DNA of 64,000 nucleotides, taken from positions 22,153 through 86,152 of the forward strand of contig CAYMOX010000012.1 in assembly GCA_964392245.1 (NCBI GenBank). Direction: 5' to 3'. This document shows, piece by piece, positions 35,293 through 44,342 of this stretch. The stretch's first letter is position 1; each line of letters starts with the position of its first letter. The notes under the pieces are model-generated. The model was not told the DNA's origin, searched no databases, and saw nothing but the letters and a program-made list of their open reading frames with translations. This DNA is from JAAUUJ01 sp964392245 (GTDB lineage: Bacteria > Cyanobacteriota > Cyanobacteriia > Thermostichales > Thermostichaceae). Made by a program: the position numbers and the translations under genes.

Positions 35293-37973
35293 CCGTTATC
35301 ACGACACCCAAGATAATCCAACGGGCTAACGAGGCCAGCGATGCAGCAACTGTCGGGGGTAAAGCGGCTGCCTTGGCTCAGCTGCAGTCCAGGGATTTCC
35401 CCATTCCCCCCTGGTTTGTAATTACACCTGAAGCATTTTTTCAAAGTCTGACCCAACCGCAGCGACAGGCCTTTCAGGAAACTAAAGATCCCCAGATCCT
35501 GGCCACCCTTGTCTCCCAGGTGATTCCCTCTCAGGTGGTGATGAAGGAGATCGAAGCCACGATCCTGGCTATGGGGTGGTCACCGGAAACTGATCTGGCG
35601 GTGCGCTCCTCTGCTTGCGATGAAGATGGCCACAGCCACAGTTTTGCTGGACAGCTGGAGAGTGTCCTGGGGATCGGTCTGCCTCAGATCATGACAGCAG
35701 TTCAGCAGGTCTGGCGATCTGGCTTTAGCGAACGGATCCTGCTCTACCGTCAGCAACAGGGGTTAGATACTCGTCCCCCCGTGCCCGCAGTGATCGTGCA
35801 GGAACTGATCCCTGCAGAGGTGGCTGGGGTAGCGTTTGCTGCAGATCCGATGACAGGTCGACGTTCGATAGCCGTGGTCTCCTCCGTCTGGGGGTTGGGA
35901 TCGAGCCTGGTGAATGGGGAAGTCGATGGCGATACGTTTCATGTGGATCGAGAAGGGCAGATTCTGAAGCGCGATTGGGGAGAAAAAACACTGGCCCATG
36001 TCCTGTCGCCCCGTGCATCGATGGCTACTGTCCAGCAGCCGATTCAGGTGATTCCGCTCTCCCCTGAGCAGGCCAAACAGGTTACTTTGCAGGATGAGCA
36101 GATCCGCGCCGTAGCTGCACTTGTTAGAAAAACCAGCACCCACTTTGGCTGCCCTCAAGACATTGAATGGGCTTATGCAGGGGAGCATCTTTACCTGCTG
36201 CAATCCCGCCCCATCACCCACCTCCCTCCCGATCCGGATGGTCTGCCGATCCTCTGGGACAACTCCAATATTGCCGAGAGCTATAGCGGTATCACCACTC
36301 CCCTCACCTTTTCCTTTGCCCGTCGGGCCTACGAAGAGGTCTACCGGCAGTTTTGTCTGCTCCTCGGAGTTCCCCTGGATGTGGTGGCGGATCAGGGCAA
36401 TGTTTTCCGGCACATGATCGGGCTGGTGCGGGGACGGGTCTACTACAACCTCTACAACTGGTACCGCGTTCTGGCTCTGCTACCTGGCTTTAGCAGCAAC
36501 CAACGGTTTATGGAACAGATGATGGGGGTCAAGGAGGGATTGCCTCCTGAGATCGCAATGGAATTAAAATCCAGTGTGCGGACCCACCCCTGGCGGGATC
36601 GGTTGCGTCTCGGAAGGACCCTGCTGGGCTTGCTGGGCAACTATTTCACCCTCAACCGGACGATTGCCGCTTTCTATCAACGACTGGATGCAGCACTCCA
36701 GCCTCCCGATCCACCTCTCAAGGACATGCGCAGTGATCAGCTAGTCGCCACCTACCGCCTGCTGGAACAACAGTTACTCACCCGCTGGGATGCCCCCCTG
36801 ATCAATGATTTTCTGGCCATGATCTTTTTTGGGGTCTTGGGCAAACTCACCCAGTCATGGGGTCAAGATCCAGACCGAACCCTGGCCAACCAGTTGCTAT
36901 GCGGGGAAGGGGGGATGATCAGTACGGAACCTGCTCGCCTGATTCAGCAGATGGGAAACCAGGCCGCTCAACATCCAGATCTGTTAACAACTCTTGCTGA
37001 GGCGGATCTTAACGGGATCCAGACGACGCTGGTTCAGTATCCAGAACTGCAAACCCAGATTAACAACTATCTCAATCGATTCGGTGATCGCTGCCTGGAG
37101 GAGTTAAAACTGGAGTCCCCCACCCTGGAAGATGATCCCCGACCTCTCTACCGTTCAATCGCCGTGGCAGGCCAGCGCAATCGGATCCAGGCTCAGCCTT
37201 CCTCTCATGCAGATCGAATCCGCAAGCAAGCGGAGGATCGGGTCCAGCAGCTCCTCAAGAATCCCCTCAAACGGTGGATCTTTCATGGGGTGTTGCAAAC
37301 TACCCGCGCTCGGATCCGCGAACGGGAAAACCTCCGTTTTGAACGCACCCGCCTCTTTGGTCGAGTTCGTCGCCTGTTTCTGGAGCTGGGGCGGCGCTAC
37401 GGGATGGATGGAGTGTTAGCAGATCCGCGCGATATTTTCTACCTGGAGGTGGAAGAAGCCCTGGGATTTGTGGAAGGATCCTCCACCTGCACCGATCTGA
37501 AGGCCCTGGCAGCCGTGCGTCAGCAGGAGTTCACCCGCTTCCAAATCCAGGCTCCCCCTCCGGATCGGTTTCAAACCCGTGGCACAGTTTCCCTGGATCC
37601 TCTTGCCAGTCCTCCTTCAACGCCCTCCGCAACCGATCTCGCCACCTCAGACACCCTGCAGGGATTGGGCTGCTGCCCAGGTCGGGTCCAGGGTCTAGTC
37701 AGAGTCATCAGGGATCCGCGAGGAGCGACGCTGCAAGCCGGCGAAATCCTGGTGGCGGAACGCACCGATCCAGGCTGGATTCTTTTATTTCCTGCCGCTG
37801 CCGGGATCCTGGTGCAACGGGGAAGTTTGCTATCCCATTCGGCCATTGTGGCCCGAGAAATGGGTATTCCGGCGATTGTCGCCGTCCCCAACCTGCTCGA
37901 TCATCTTCAAACCGGGGATTGGGTGGAGATGGATGGAGCTACGGGCCAGATCTATCTCAGGGAAGCGCCATAG
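35289..37973 (+). CDS. PEP-synthase/rifampicin-phosphotransferase-like dikinase
   Basis: 894 residues. The N-terminal ATP-grasp part (about 1-310) has VGGKAAALAQL near 22, LAVRSSACDEDGHSHSFAGQ near 100-119 and DIEWAYAGEHLYLLQSRPIT near 290-310. A long helical middle (about 320-790) lies between. The C-terminal phosphohistidine domain has RGSLLSHSAIVAREMGIPA near 840-860, whose His is the phospho-carrier. The PEP-binding barrel of true PEP synthase is missing. This three-part order is that of rifampicin phosphotransferase, which phosphorylates a small molecule and releases AMP and Pi. Start ATG-35289 overlaps the UbiA stop. A role phosphorylating the cluster's product is inferred. Confidence 0.82.
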   Translation: MTVITTPKIIQRANEASDAATVGGKAAALAQLQSRDFPIPPWFVITPEAFFQSLTQPQRQAFQETKDPQILATLVSQVIPSQVVMKEIEATILAMGWSPETDLAVRSSACDEDGHSHSFAGQLESVLGIGLPQIMTAVQQVWRSGFSERILLYRQQQGLDTRPPVPAVIVQELIPAEVAGVAFAADPMTGRRSIAVVSSVWGLGSSLVNGEVDGDTFHVDREGQILKRDWGEKTLAHVLSPRASMATVQQPIQVIPLSPEQAKQVTLQDEQIRAVAALVRKTSTHFGCPQDIEWAYAGEHLYLLQSRPITHLPPDPDGLPILWDNSNIAESYSGITTPLTFSFARRAYEEVYRQFCLLLGVPLDVVADQGNVFRHMIGLVRGRVYYNLYNWYRVLALLPGFSSNQRFMEQMMGVKEGLPPEIAMELKSSVRTHPWRDRLRLGRTLLGLLGNYFTLNRTIAAFYQRLDAALQPPDPPLKDMRSDQLVATYRLLEQQLLTRWDAPLINDFLAMIFFGVLGKLTQSWGQDPDRTLANQLLCGEGGMISTEPARLIQQMGNQAAQHPDLLTTLAEADLNGIQTTLVQYPELQTQINNYLNRFGDRCLEELKLESPTLEDDPRPLYRSIAVAGQRNRIQAQPSSHADRIRKQAEDRVQQLLKNPLKRWIFHGVLQTTRARIRERENLRFERTRLFGRVRRLFLELGRRYGMDGVLADPRDIFYLEVEEALGFVEGSSTCTDLKALAAVRQQEFTRFQIQAPPPDRFQTRGTVSLDPLASPPSTPSATDLATSDTLQGLGCCPGRVQGLVRVIRDPRGATLQAGEILVAERTDPGWILLFPAAAGILVQRGSLLSHSAIVAREMGIPAIVAVPNLLDHLQTGDWVEMDGATGQIYLREAP

Positions 37974-39294
37974 CCATGCCCACAGATCCCAGTGTTGCCA
38001 GTAGCATCCTGCTGATGGTGGGAAACCCCTGCCAGCGATCCAGTTGATAAAGCCAGCTCACCTGTGTGTAGAACAGTCCCGCTGAAAGACCAGTCAGGAT
38101 CAGCGCCACACCTGCCACTTGCATTAACAGGATCCAGGACTCTCCGGCCAGACCTCGAATCAGGAGCAGAGGGAAAAAGGCCAGACCCCAGGCCAGATAA
38201 ATTTCCCTTCCCATCATCCGCAGTGAAAAGTGGCGGTGATCCTGGCGGGCCATTGCCGAGATCTTGAGGGTGGCCACATGAACCGCAAAGCTGAGCCCAT
38301 AGGGAAACACCAGCAGCGGATCATGATTCCAGTGGTACATCACCAGCCAGAACACTCCAGTGATCACAGTGGCCAGAACCAGGGGAATTGTATCCACAGG
38401 CCCCTGCAGGACAGAACGAGGCCAGAACCCGAGATGGAGCAAAAATAAACTCAAGGGAGTGATCAACCAGGGCCACCCTCCCAGCATCCAGGCCGCATAG
38501 CCAAACAGGGCCACCCCCAGCAGCGCCCCATCATCCAGTCGGGATCGCCCCCGCCAGGCCAGGGCAAACACCACCAGCACCACCGTCGCCAGCAACCGTC
38601 CGGTCAGGGCCTCCACAGTTTTTTCTAAATAGAGGCTGAGCAGCAGATGACTCCCCAGAGGGATAAACAGATTATCCAGCCCCTGCCAGGACACCCCCTC
38701 AAACAGCATCACCAGCAGGGCAATCACCATGGCGATCAGCAGGGTTTCCAGCCGCCCCACCTGAGTGAAAAGGAGCAGAGGCACATGCACACTCAAAAAA
38801 GCCACGATCAAAAAGCCCACCGATCCCTCCACACTCTTGTGGCTGTCACAGGTGGAATAGGTGAGCTGACCGTACCGTACCCCCACCAGGGCCGCCACTG
38901 CATCCGCCAGACTCAGGATCAGGATGGGGATACAGAATCGTAGCGGATCGCCCTCCGTCCACCAGAACAGGATCCCCACCGCTAGAGGGTAGTACACCTC
39001 TCCCCAGCCAATGCGATTCACCCCTGTCAGAACACTACCCACCCCTTCTCGCAGGAATTTCAGCAGCCGCATCCCCACCATCGCCAGAGCCGATAGACCG
39101 GCCAGCATGAGCACAGGCCAGGGGGAGGTAAACACCCAGGGGAAGGACAGGATCACCATCCCCATGCCCACATGCAGCAGCTTGCGAGCCATCTCCGGAT
39201 GCAGCTGGTAGTGCAGAGTGAGCAGCTTCAGGCCCCCAATCATTACTCCCAGAATGGCGGTCACACCAACGATGCCCACCCAGGCCGGGATCAT
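37957..39294 (-). CDS. phytol/dolichol kinase-like membrane protein with extended C-terminus
   Basis: 445 residues, about twelve membrane helices. Residues about 1-220 match CTP-dependent phytol/farnesol/dolichol kinases: RKLLHVGMGMVILSFPW near 36, GEVYYPLAVGILFWW near 98, LADAVAALVGVRYGQLTY near 128, SHKSVEGSVGFL near 150. The remaining 225 residues are another hydrophobic domain not found in the short VTE5/VTE6 proteins. It should phosphorylate an isoprenoid or fatty alcohol in the membrane. It is the second gene of a minus-strand operon and overlaps the dikinase gene tail-to-tail by 17 nt. Confidence 0.75.
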   Translation of the reverse strand: MIPAWVGIVGVTAILGVMIGGLKLLTLHYQLHPEMARKLLHVGMGMVILSFPWVFTSPWPVLMLAGLSALAMVGMRLLKFLREGVGSVLTGVNRIGWGEVYYPLAVGILFWWTEGDPLRFCIPILILSLADAVAALVGVRYGQLTYSTCDSHKSVEGSVGFLIVAFLSVHVPLLLFTQVGRLETLLIAMVIALLVMLFEGVSWQGLDNLFIPLGSHLLLSLYLEKTVEALTGRLLATVVLVVFALAWRGRSRLDDGALLGVALFGYAAWMLGGWPWLITPLSLFLLHLGFWPRSVLQGPVDTIPLVLATVITGVFWLVMYHWNHDPLLVFPYGLSFAVHVATLKISAMARQDHRHFSLRMMGREIYLAWGLAFFPLLLIRGLAGESWILLMQVAGVALILTGLSAGLFYTQVSWLYQLDRWQGFPTISRMLLATLGSVGMAMALP

Positions 39295-40388
39295 GCCACT
39301 TCCTCCACCACCAGTCGGTTGTAGAAAAAAGCTTTGTCCTGCTGGTGCAGAGTTTGGGCCAGATCGTTAAGGGGAATCAGGGAATGAGACAGACTCTCCG
39401 GACGGCTACGGGGCACCAGCATATTCCAGTACACCAGTCGTCCTCCTGATAGCGACCGCTCCAGGATCAGATGCAGCAGGTGCTGGTAATTGGCGGGGGA
39501 CATGTATTCAAAAATGTCACTGAGGTTGAACCTCTGGAACCGTAGATGAGATTCGGTCTGCAAAAAATCTTCGAGACTGCTTTGCCGCCACTCCAACCGA
39601 TCCAGGTTCTGGCGAATCCTCTGAAAATGCTGAGGCCGCAGTGCCAGAGGAAGTGCGGTGAGATATCGTCCTGTGAGGATCCACTGCAGATAGGGATTGT
39701 CGGCTGGGTTAAGAACCGTAAGCGCATGCTGAGTCCGCTGGTAGATCCGGTCTGCGACCTTGCCCTCCACGTACTGAAAGAAGGCCGGATCTCGCCCCAG
39801 CCTGCCCATGAGAGTCCGAGAAAAAAACACCCGAAAGAGCGTGCGCCAGCGCCAGCTATTCCAGATCTGGTGATAGAAGCGATGCCGGATCTCAGCTTCT
39901 CCCCCTTGTAATAATTGCATCACCACCTGCCGGGAATGGATCAGGGGCAGACACCATTTGCGAAACGAGTTGAAATAGCGTTCAAATTTTCCCGCAGATC
40001 CGATACCGGCTTGAATTTGTTGGGGCCGCTGATCCCAAAATCCTCGGGCCTCTGGAGCCAGATCTGAGCGGCAACGCTGGTAGAGAGATAACCGCTGTTG
40101 ACTGGGAATCGCCCCAACCAATTCCAGAACTTCTTCGTACAGCAGAGTTCGGTAGGCTGCCACTCGCAACTGTAAGCAGGCCAGCTGAGCAGGATTGAGA
40201 TCAATGGCGTATACCCTGGCAGGATCGCGGGTAAGCATCGCCAGGGCATTGTCCCCCGCTGATGCAATGGCCAGACAGTGGTCCCCGGGTTGAATATTCA
40301 GCCCCTCTAGAAGCACATCTGCATCTTCCCAGCACTGGGCATAGCGAATCTGGGAAAAGTCAGCTCGGACCGCCGCTTCGGTTGCCAT
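39291..40388 (-). CDS. DUF3419 / BtaA-like 3-amino-3-carboxypropyl transferase family protein
   Basis: 365-residue SAM-binding protein. FSQIRYAQCWEDADVLLEGL at 11-30 and CLAIASAGDNALAML near 38 with VYAIDLNPAQLACLQLRV near 59 are the family hallmarks. BtaA relatives transfer the 3-amino-3-carboxypropyl group of SAM to diacylglycerol to start betaine lipid synthesis. The partner methyltransferase BtaB is not here, so the product need not be a betaine lipid. Its stop overlaps the start of the kinase-like gene (ATGA), so the two are co-expressed. Confidence 0.78.
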   Translation of the reverse strand: MATEAAVRADFSQIRYAQCWEDADVLLEGLNIQPGDHCLAIASAGDNALAMLTRDPARVYAIDLNPAQLACLQLRVAAYRTLLYEEVLELVGAIPSQQRLSLYQRCRSDLAPEARGFWDQRPQQIQAGIGSAGKFERYFNSFRKWCLPLIHSRQVVMQLLQGGEAEIRHRFYHQIWNSWRWRTLFRVFFSRTLMGRLGRDPAFFQYVEGKVADRIYQRTQHALTVLNPADNPYLQWILTGRYLTALPLALRPQHFQRIRQNLDRLEWRQSSLEDFLQTESHLRFQRFNLSDIFEYMSPANYQHLLHLILERSLSGGRLVYWNMLVPRSRPESLSHSLIPLNDLAQTLHQQDKAFFYNRLVVEEVA

Positions 40389-40575
40389 CTTGACTCCAGG
40401 AGAGGTTGCATACGGGTGAGTTCAACCTTAGTGTAGAAGGCTGCTTCAGGGGTGGAGATCTGCGTAGGACAGTTTTCCGGCTGGCAAAGCGAGAGAGGCG
40501 GGAATCCGCAAGTCGAAGCTGCGGTGGAGTGGCATTATCCTATGCTTGAGATACACCGCTCGTTTGTGAGTCATC

Positions 40576-40974
40576 ATGATCCAATCTTTCTTTACCCATA
40601 TTGTCACCACACTCCTACTGGTGGTTTTGATCCTGGTAGGGTCGATCCAGTCCAGCCCAGCTATTACCTTCACGGGAGACTATCAAACTGATGGGCAGGC
40701 CGTCATTACCTCGCTGAGAGAGTCGTTGGACCAATTTGAGACTGAAGAAGAAGGGGCTGCTGCCCTGGCGGATGCCAAAGAAGCGATTGAAGGGTTTTAT
40801 GCCCGCTATCACGGCCCTCGCTATACCAAAATGCAATCTTTCACCACACTGCGCACCATCTTCAATACCCTGGCTTCCAATTACCGCACTGAGCGCCCCC
40901 TTCGTGACAATCAATCGGATCGAGTGCTGGAACAGTTATCTCAGGCAGAAGTGGCACTTCAGCGAGGTCGCTAA
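40576..40974 (+). CDS. psb27: photosystem II assembly protein Psb27
   Basis: 132 residues. Psb27 binds CP43 in immature PSII and holds the site before Mn-cluster assembly. The four-helix core is recognisable (TGDYQTDGQAVITSLRESL, EGFYARYHG, SFTTLRTIFNTLASNYRTER, then RVLEQLSQAEVALQRGR). Cyanobacterial Psb27 is usually a lipoprotein with a lipobox Cys. This protein has no Cys at all, and its signal segment ends SIQSSPAIT, so it looks soluble after cleavage. Single gene between DUF3419 (divergent) and zds. Confidence 0.87.
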   Translation: MIQSFFTHIVTTLLLVVLILVGSIQSSPAITFTGDYQTDGQAVITSLRESLDQFETEEEGAAALADAKEAIEGFYARYHGPRYTKMQSFTTLRTIFNTLASNYRTERPLRDNQSDRVLEQLSQAEVALQRGR

Positions 40975-41099
40975 GCCTCCTTGCCCTCAACTCAGATCCT
41001 TGACTCGGAATTTGGGAGAGCTTTCTTCCTGCTCCGGGTCTTTTTCGCGCAAAATGAGAGTGGTTTACATTTCTTCGTGGTAGATCGGGAGTCGCAGCC

Positions 41100-42545
41100 A
41101 TGCATGTGGCAATCATTGGTGGGGGTCTGGCGGGACTGGTGACGGCTGTGCATCTGGTGGATGCGGGCTACAGCGTTGAGATCTTTGAATCTCGTCCTTT
41201 TCTGGGAGGAAAAGTGGGTAGCTGGCAGGATCCGGATGGGAACCACATTGAGATGGGCCTGCATGTCTTCTTTGGGAATTACGAGCAGCTGTTTATCCTG
41301 ATGCGCAAGGTGGGGGCCTTTGATGCCCTGCTGCTCAAGGACCATACCCATACATTTATCAACAGGGGGGGTCAGGTCGCCGCTCTGGATTTTCGCTTTC
41401 CACTGGGGGCTCCTTTTCATGGACTGAAGGCTTTCTTCACCACCGCTCAACTCTCGATCCGCGATAAGTTGCAGAATGCAGTTGCGCTCGGAACGAGTCC
41501 AATTGTGCCAGGCCTGGTGAATTTTGAAGGGGCGATGCGCCGGATCCGCTCCCTGGATCGGATCAGTTTTGCCGATTGGTTCCGTAGTCACGGGGGATCG
41601 CAACAGAGTCTGAAGCGCATGTGGAACCCAATTGCCTATGCCCTGGGCTTTATTGATACAGAAGCGATTTCAGCTCGCTGTATGCTGACTATCTTTCAAA
41701 TGTTTGCCAGTAAGACTGATGCCTCAGTGCTACGCATGCTCAAGGGATCTCCAGACCAGTACCTGATCCAACCCATATCGAATTACATCCAAGCGCGGGG
41801 TGGACAGTTACATACCCGTCGGGGAGTGAGTGAGATTCTGATCAGTGAGGATGAATCACAGAAGGTGACTGGGTTGCGCATGCATAACGACGAAGTGATT
41901 ACGGCTGATCTCTATGTCTGTGCAGCAGCGGTGGACGGCATCAAGCGCCTGATCCCAGAATCCTGGCGGCGCTGGCCCCAGTTCGACAACATTTACAAGC
42001 TGGATTCAGTACCTGTGGCAACCGTGCAATTGCGATTTGATGGCTGGGTAACAGAGCTGGGATCTGCACGAACCGTGAAGGATCAAAAAGCAGCAGTGGG
42101 AATCGATAATCTACTCTACACAGCCGATGCTGATTTCTCCTGTTTTGCTGATCTGGCCCTAACCAGCCCCGCAGATTACTACAAAGAGGGGCAGGGATCT
42201 CTATTGCAATGTGTGCTTACTCCCGGGGATCCATTTATTCCCATGTCTAACGAAGAGATCGCCCAAAAAGTCCTGAAGCAGGTACATCAACTCTTCCCTT
42301 CCTCCCGCAAGTTGAATATGACCTGGTTCAATGTCGTCAAGCTGGCCAACTCCCTTTACCGCGAAGCTCCTGGCATGGATCCCTACCGCCCTCAACAGCA
42401 GACACCGATCCCGAATTTCTTTCTAGCTGGCAGCTACACCGCCCAGGACTACATTGACAGCATGGAGGGAGCGACGATCTCAGGGAGGTTAACAGCCGAT
42501 GCCATTCTGAATGCTACATCACCAGCTCTCCAGACAGCAGCTTGA
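41100..42545 (+). CDS. zds: 9,9'-di-cis-zeta-carotene desaturase
   Basis: 481-residue FAD enzyme of the plant-type (CrtQ/ZDS) family that converts zeta-carotene to lycopene at the membrane. The FAD dinucleotide motif VAIIGGGLAGLVTAVHL is at the N-terminus. GLHVFFGNYEQLF near 51 and the C-terminal FLAGSYTAQDYIDSMEGA near 441 are family signatures. Length is normal. Phytoene desaturase is not adjacent. Confidence 0.93.
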   Translation: MHVAIIGGGLAGLVTAVHLVDAGYSVEIFESRPFLGGKVGSWQDPDGNHIEMGLHVFFGNYEQLFILMRKVGAFDALLLKDHTHTFINRGGQVAALDFRFPLGAPFHGLKAFFTTAQLSIRDKLQNAVALGTSPIVPGLVNFEGAMRRIRSLDRISFADWFRSHGGSQQSLKRMWNPIAYALGFIDTEAISARCMLTIFQMFASKTDASVLRMLKGSPDQYLIQPISNYIQARGGQLHTRRGVSEILISEDESQKVTGLRMHNDEVITADLYVCAAAVDGIKRLIPESWRRWPQFDNIYKLDSVPVATVQLRFDGWVTELGSARTVKDQKAAVGIDNLLYTADADFSCFADLALTSPADYYKEGQGSLLQCVLTPGDPFIPMSNEEIAQKVLKQVHQLFPSSRKLNMTWFNVVKLANSLYREAPGMDPYRPQQQTPIPNFFLAGSYTAQDYIDSMEGATISGRLTADAILNATSPALQTAA

Positions 42546-42679
42546 ATTGAAGCGGTGAAGGCGCTTATTCAGCCCTGCTCATGAAACTTCCGCCTCCACT
42601 CCCTTCCCGTGCTCTGCCGAGATTGCCTAAAGGAGAACGGGACTCTCAGATCCTATCGCTTGCGATTGGTGAGAGAGCG

Positions 42680-44182
42680 TCAATTGCTTCGTCTCCTGCG
42701 CACACGTGGAGTGGTTTTGGCCAGTTGACTGGAGACGAGTTCCACAATGGCTTGAGCTGCACCGGAAGATCCCCCAAGTGCCCGCAACTGCTCGCGCATC
42801 TGTTCCCGTGTTTGAGCATTCTTCAATAATTCAGCGGCCTTCTGGGCGACGTCCACAGGTTTTAACTCCCCGCGCAGTTCGGGCACAACTTCTTCTCCTG
42901 CCCAGATGTTGGGCCAGGCCAGCAATCCCAGCCAGCGACTGGCAAACCAGTTGATCCAGCGAGCAAACCTGCTTCCCACCAGAGGGAGGCGTGTCAGTAA
43001 TCCAGGGAGCCCATCCCAGGCCCGCATGGCATCCAGTTTATTCAGCGGGATCAGGACCAACATGGGAACCCCTAGGCGAGCCAACTCTGCGGTATTGGCA
43101 CCAATCGTTGTAATACAGAGATCGCAATTGGCCAGAACCGAGTAAGCAGGAAAAGAGGTCCAGAGATGCACCACCGTCCCGTAGGGGGTGACGAACTGAG
43201 CCCCCAGATTGGTCTGTTCCAGAACTGCCGAAGTTCCTGTCACCAAGGCAATATCTGGGTTGGTCTTGGGGAGTGCATAACTGGCCAGCTGCCGTGCACT
43301 TAACGTGGGGGCCACAGGAACCACAAATGTGGTTTGAGGAATGAGTTGGCGCAATTCATCCGCAATGGCCAACCCCAAGGGAACCCCCAGAGATAACTTG
43401 GCGGGCTTCGATCCTGGTAAAATGCCCACCTGGAAATGGGTTCGTCCCTTTTCCGTCAGCCGTCGCCAGCCCCTGGGGAGTAGCAATACATCGGTCATGC
43501 CCTGCCGAATGGCTCCAGGGATCGTCGATTCTTCCATCATTCCCTGTGGGGAGGAGTTGCCCAAGAGCGGACCATTCGCCTGATTCTGAGGCATGGTGGG
43601 AGTGCTGGTGGTTCCTGAAGTGGCCCAACCCGGAATGGGCAGGCCGGGAAGATAGGTGGCACTGGCCACGCCATCCACCATCAGATCCCCGACCACCACC
43701 ATTTTTCTCTGCCAACGGTGTCCAAACAATAAATGGCGACCGTATTGCTTTTTGATCGCTTCGGTCCGCACAGCAAAAGCATCGATCCAGATCCGCCAGC
43801 GCGGCTGATGCTCGGCATAAACCACCACACGATACCCCAGCCGCTGCCCCGCAATCAGGGCATAGAATTGGTCTCCCCCCAGAAAGATCACCACTCCTCG
43901 AGGGGCCCAGTCCCAGGCTTCTTCCGTCTGCCCCGTCAGCAGAAAGGCCCAAAAGTAATCCACATCCTGAACCCGATCCACATCCAGGTAAGTTTCAATA
44001 ATCCGGTGTTCCTGGCCGGATGAGTGAGGGCAAGGGCTGAGCATCAAGGAGAGGCGGGCTTGCGGAATGCGCTGGCGCAGTTCCAAAACAACAGGCCTTA
44101 CCCAGGTTGTCAGCTCACCCGGGCCATTGGAGAGAATGAGGATGTCGTAGGGCTGGGCCCCTTCGTTAACAAGTGCGGACAT
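42680..44182 (-). CDS. LpxB-like (lipid-A-disaccharide synthase-related) glycosyltransferase
   Basis: 500 residues. GT-B fold resembling lipid-A-disaccharide synthase, in the longer cyanobacterial version. N-terminal ILILSNGPGELTTWVRPVV, middle FQVGILPGSKPAKLSLGVPL, C-terminal CDLCITTIGANTAELARLGV and PMLVLIPLNKLDAMRAWDG. An insert with Thr/Pro/Asn-rich sequence lies near residues 185-235. Cyanobacteria lack typical lipid A, so the acceptor is uncertain. Single gene. Confidence 0.78.
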   Translation of the reverse strand: MSALVNEGAQPYDILILSNGPGELTTWVRPVVLELRQRIPQARLSLMLSPCPHSSGQEHRIIETYLDVDRVQDVDYFWAFLLTGQTEEAWDWAPRGVVIFLGGDQFYALIAGQRLGYRVVVYAEHQPRWRIWIDAFAVRTEAIKKQYGRHLLFGHRWQRKMVVVGDLMVDGVASATYLPGLPIPGWATSGTTSTPTMPQNQANGPLLGNSSPQGMMEESTIPGAIRQGMTDVLLLPRGWRRLTEKGRTHFQVGILPGSKPAKLSLGVPLGLAIADELRQLIPQTTFVVPVAPTLSARQLASYALPKTNPDIALVTGTSAVLEQTNLGAQFVTPYGTVVHLWTSFPAYSVLANCDLCITTIGANTAELARLGVPMLVLIPLNKLDAMRAWDGLPGLLTRLPLVGSRFARWINWFASRWLGLLAWPNIWAGEEVVPELRGELKPVDVAQKAAELLKNAQTREQMREQLRALGGSSGAAQAIVELVSSQLAKTTPRVRRRRSN

Positions 44183-44342
44183 GAGAACTCATCGCCATGC
44201 AATGCAGATTACCTCATCATTCCAGGAGCGGCGATCCTGGGACATATTTTTTCGTCTTCTCAAGGAAGAACGCACTGGCCCCTTGGCCCTGACAACCTAG
44301 GGCTATTGTAGGGTGCGAACGGTACAGGGGAACAGGTTTGCC

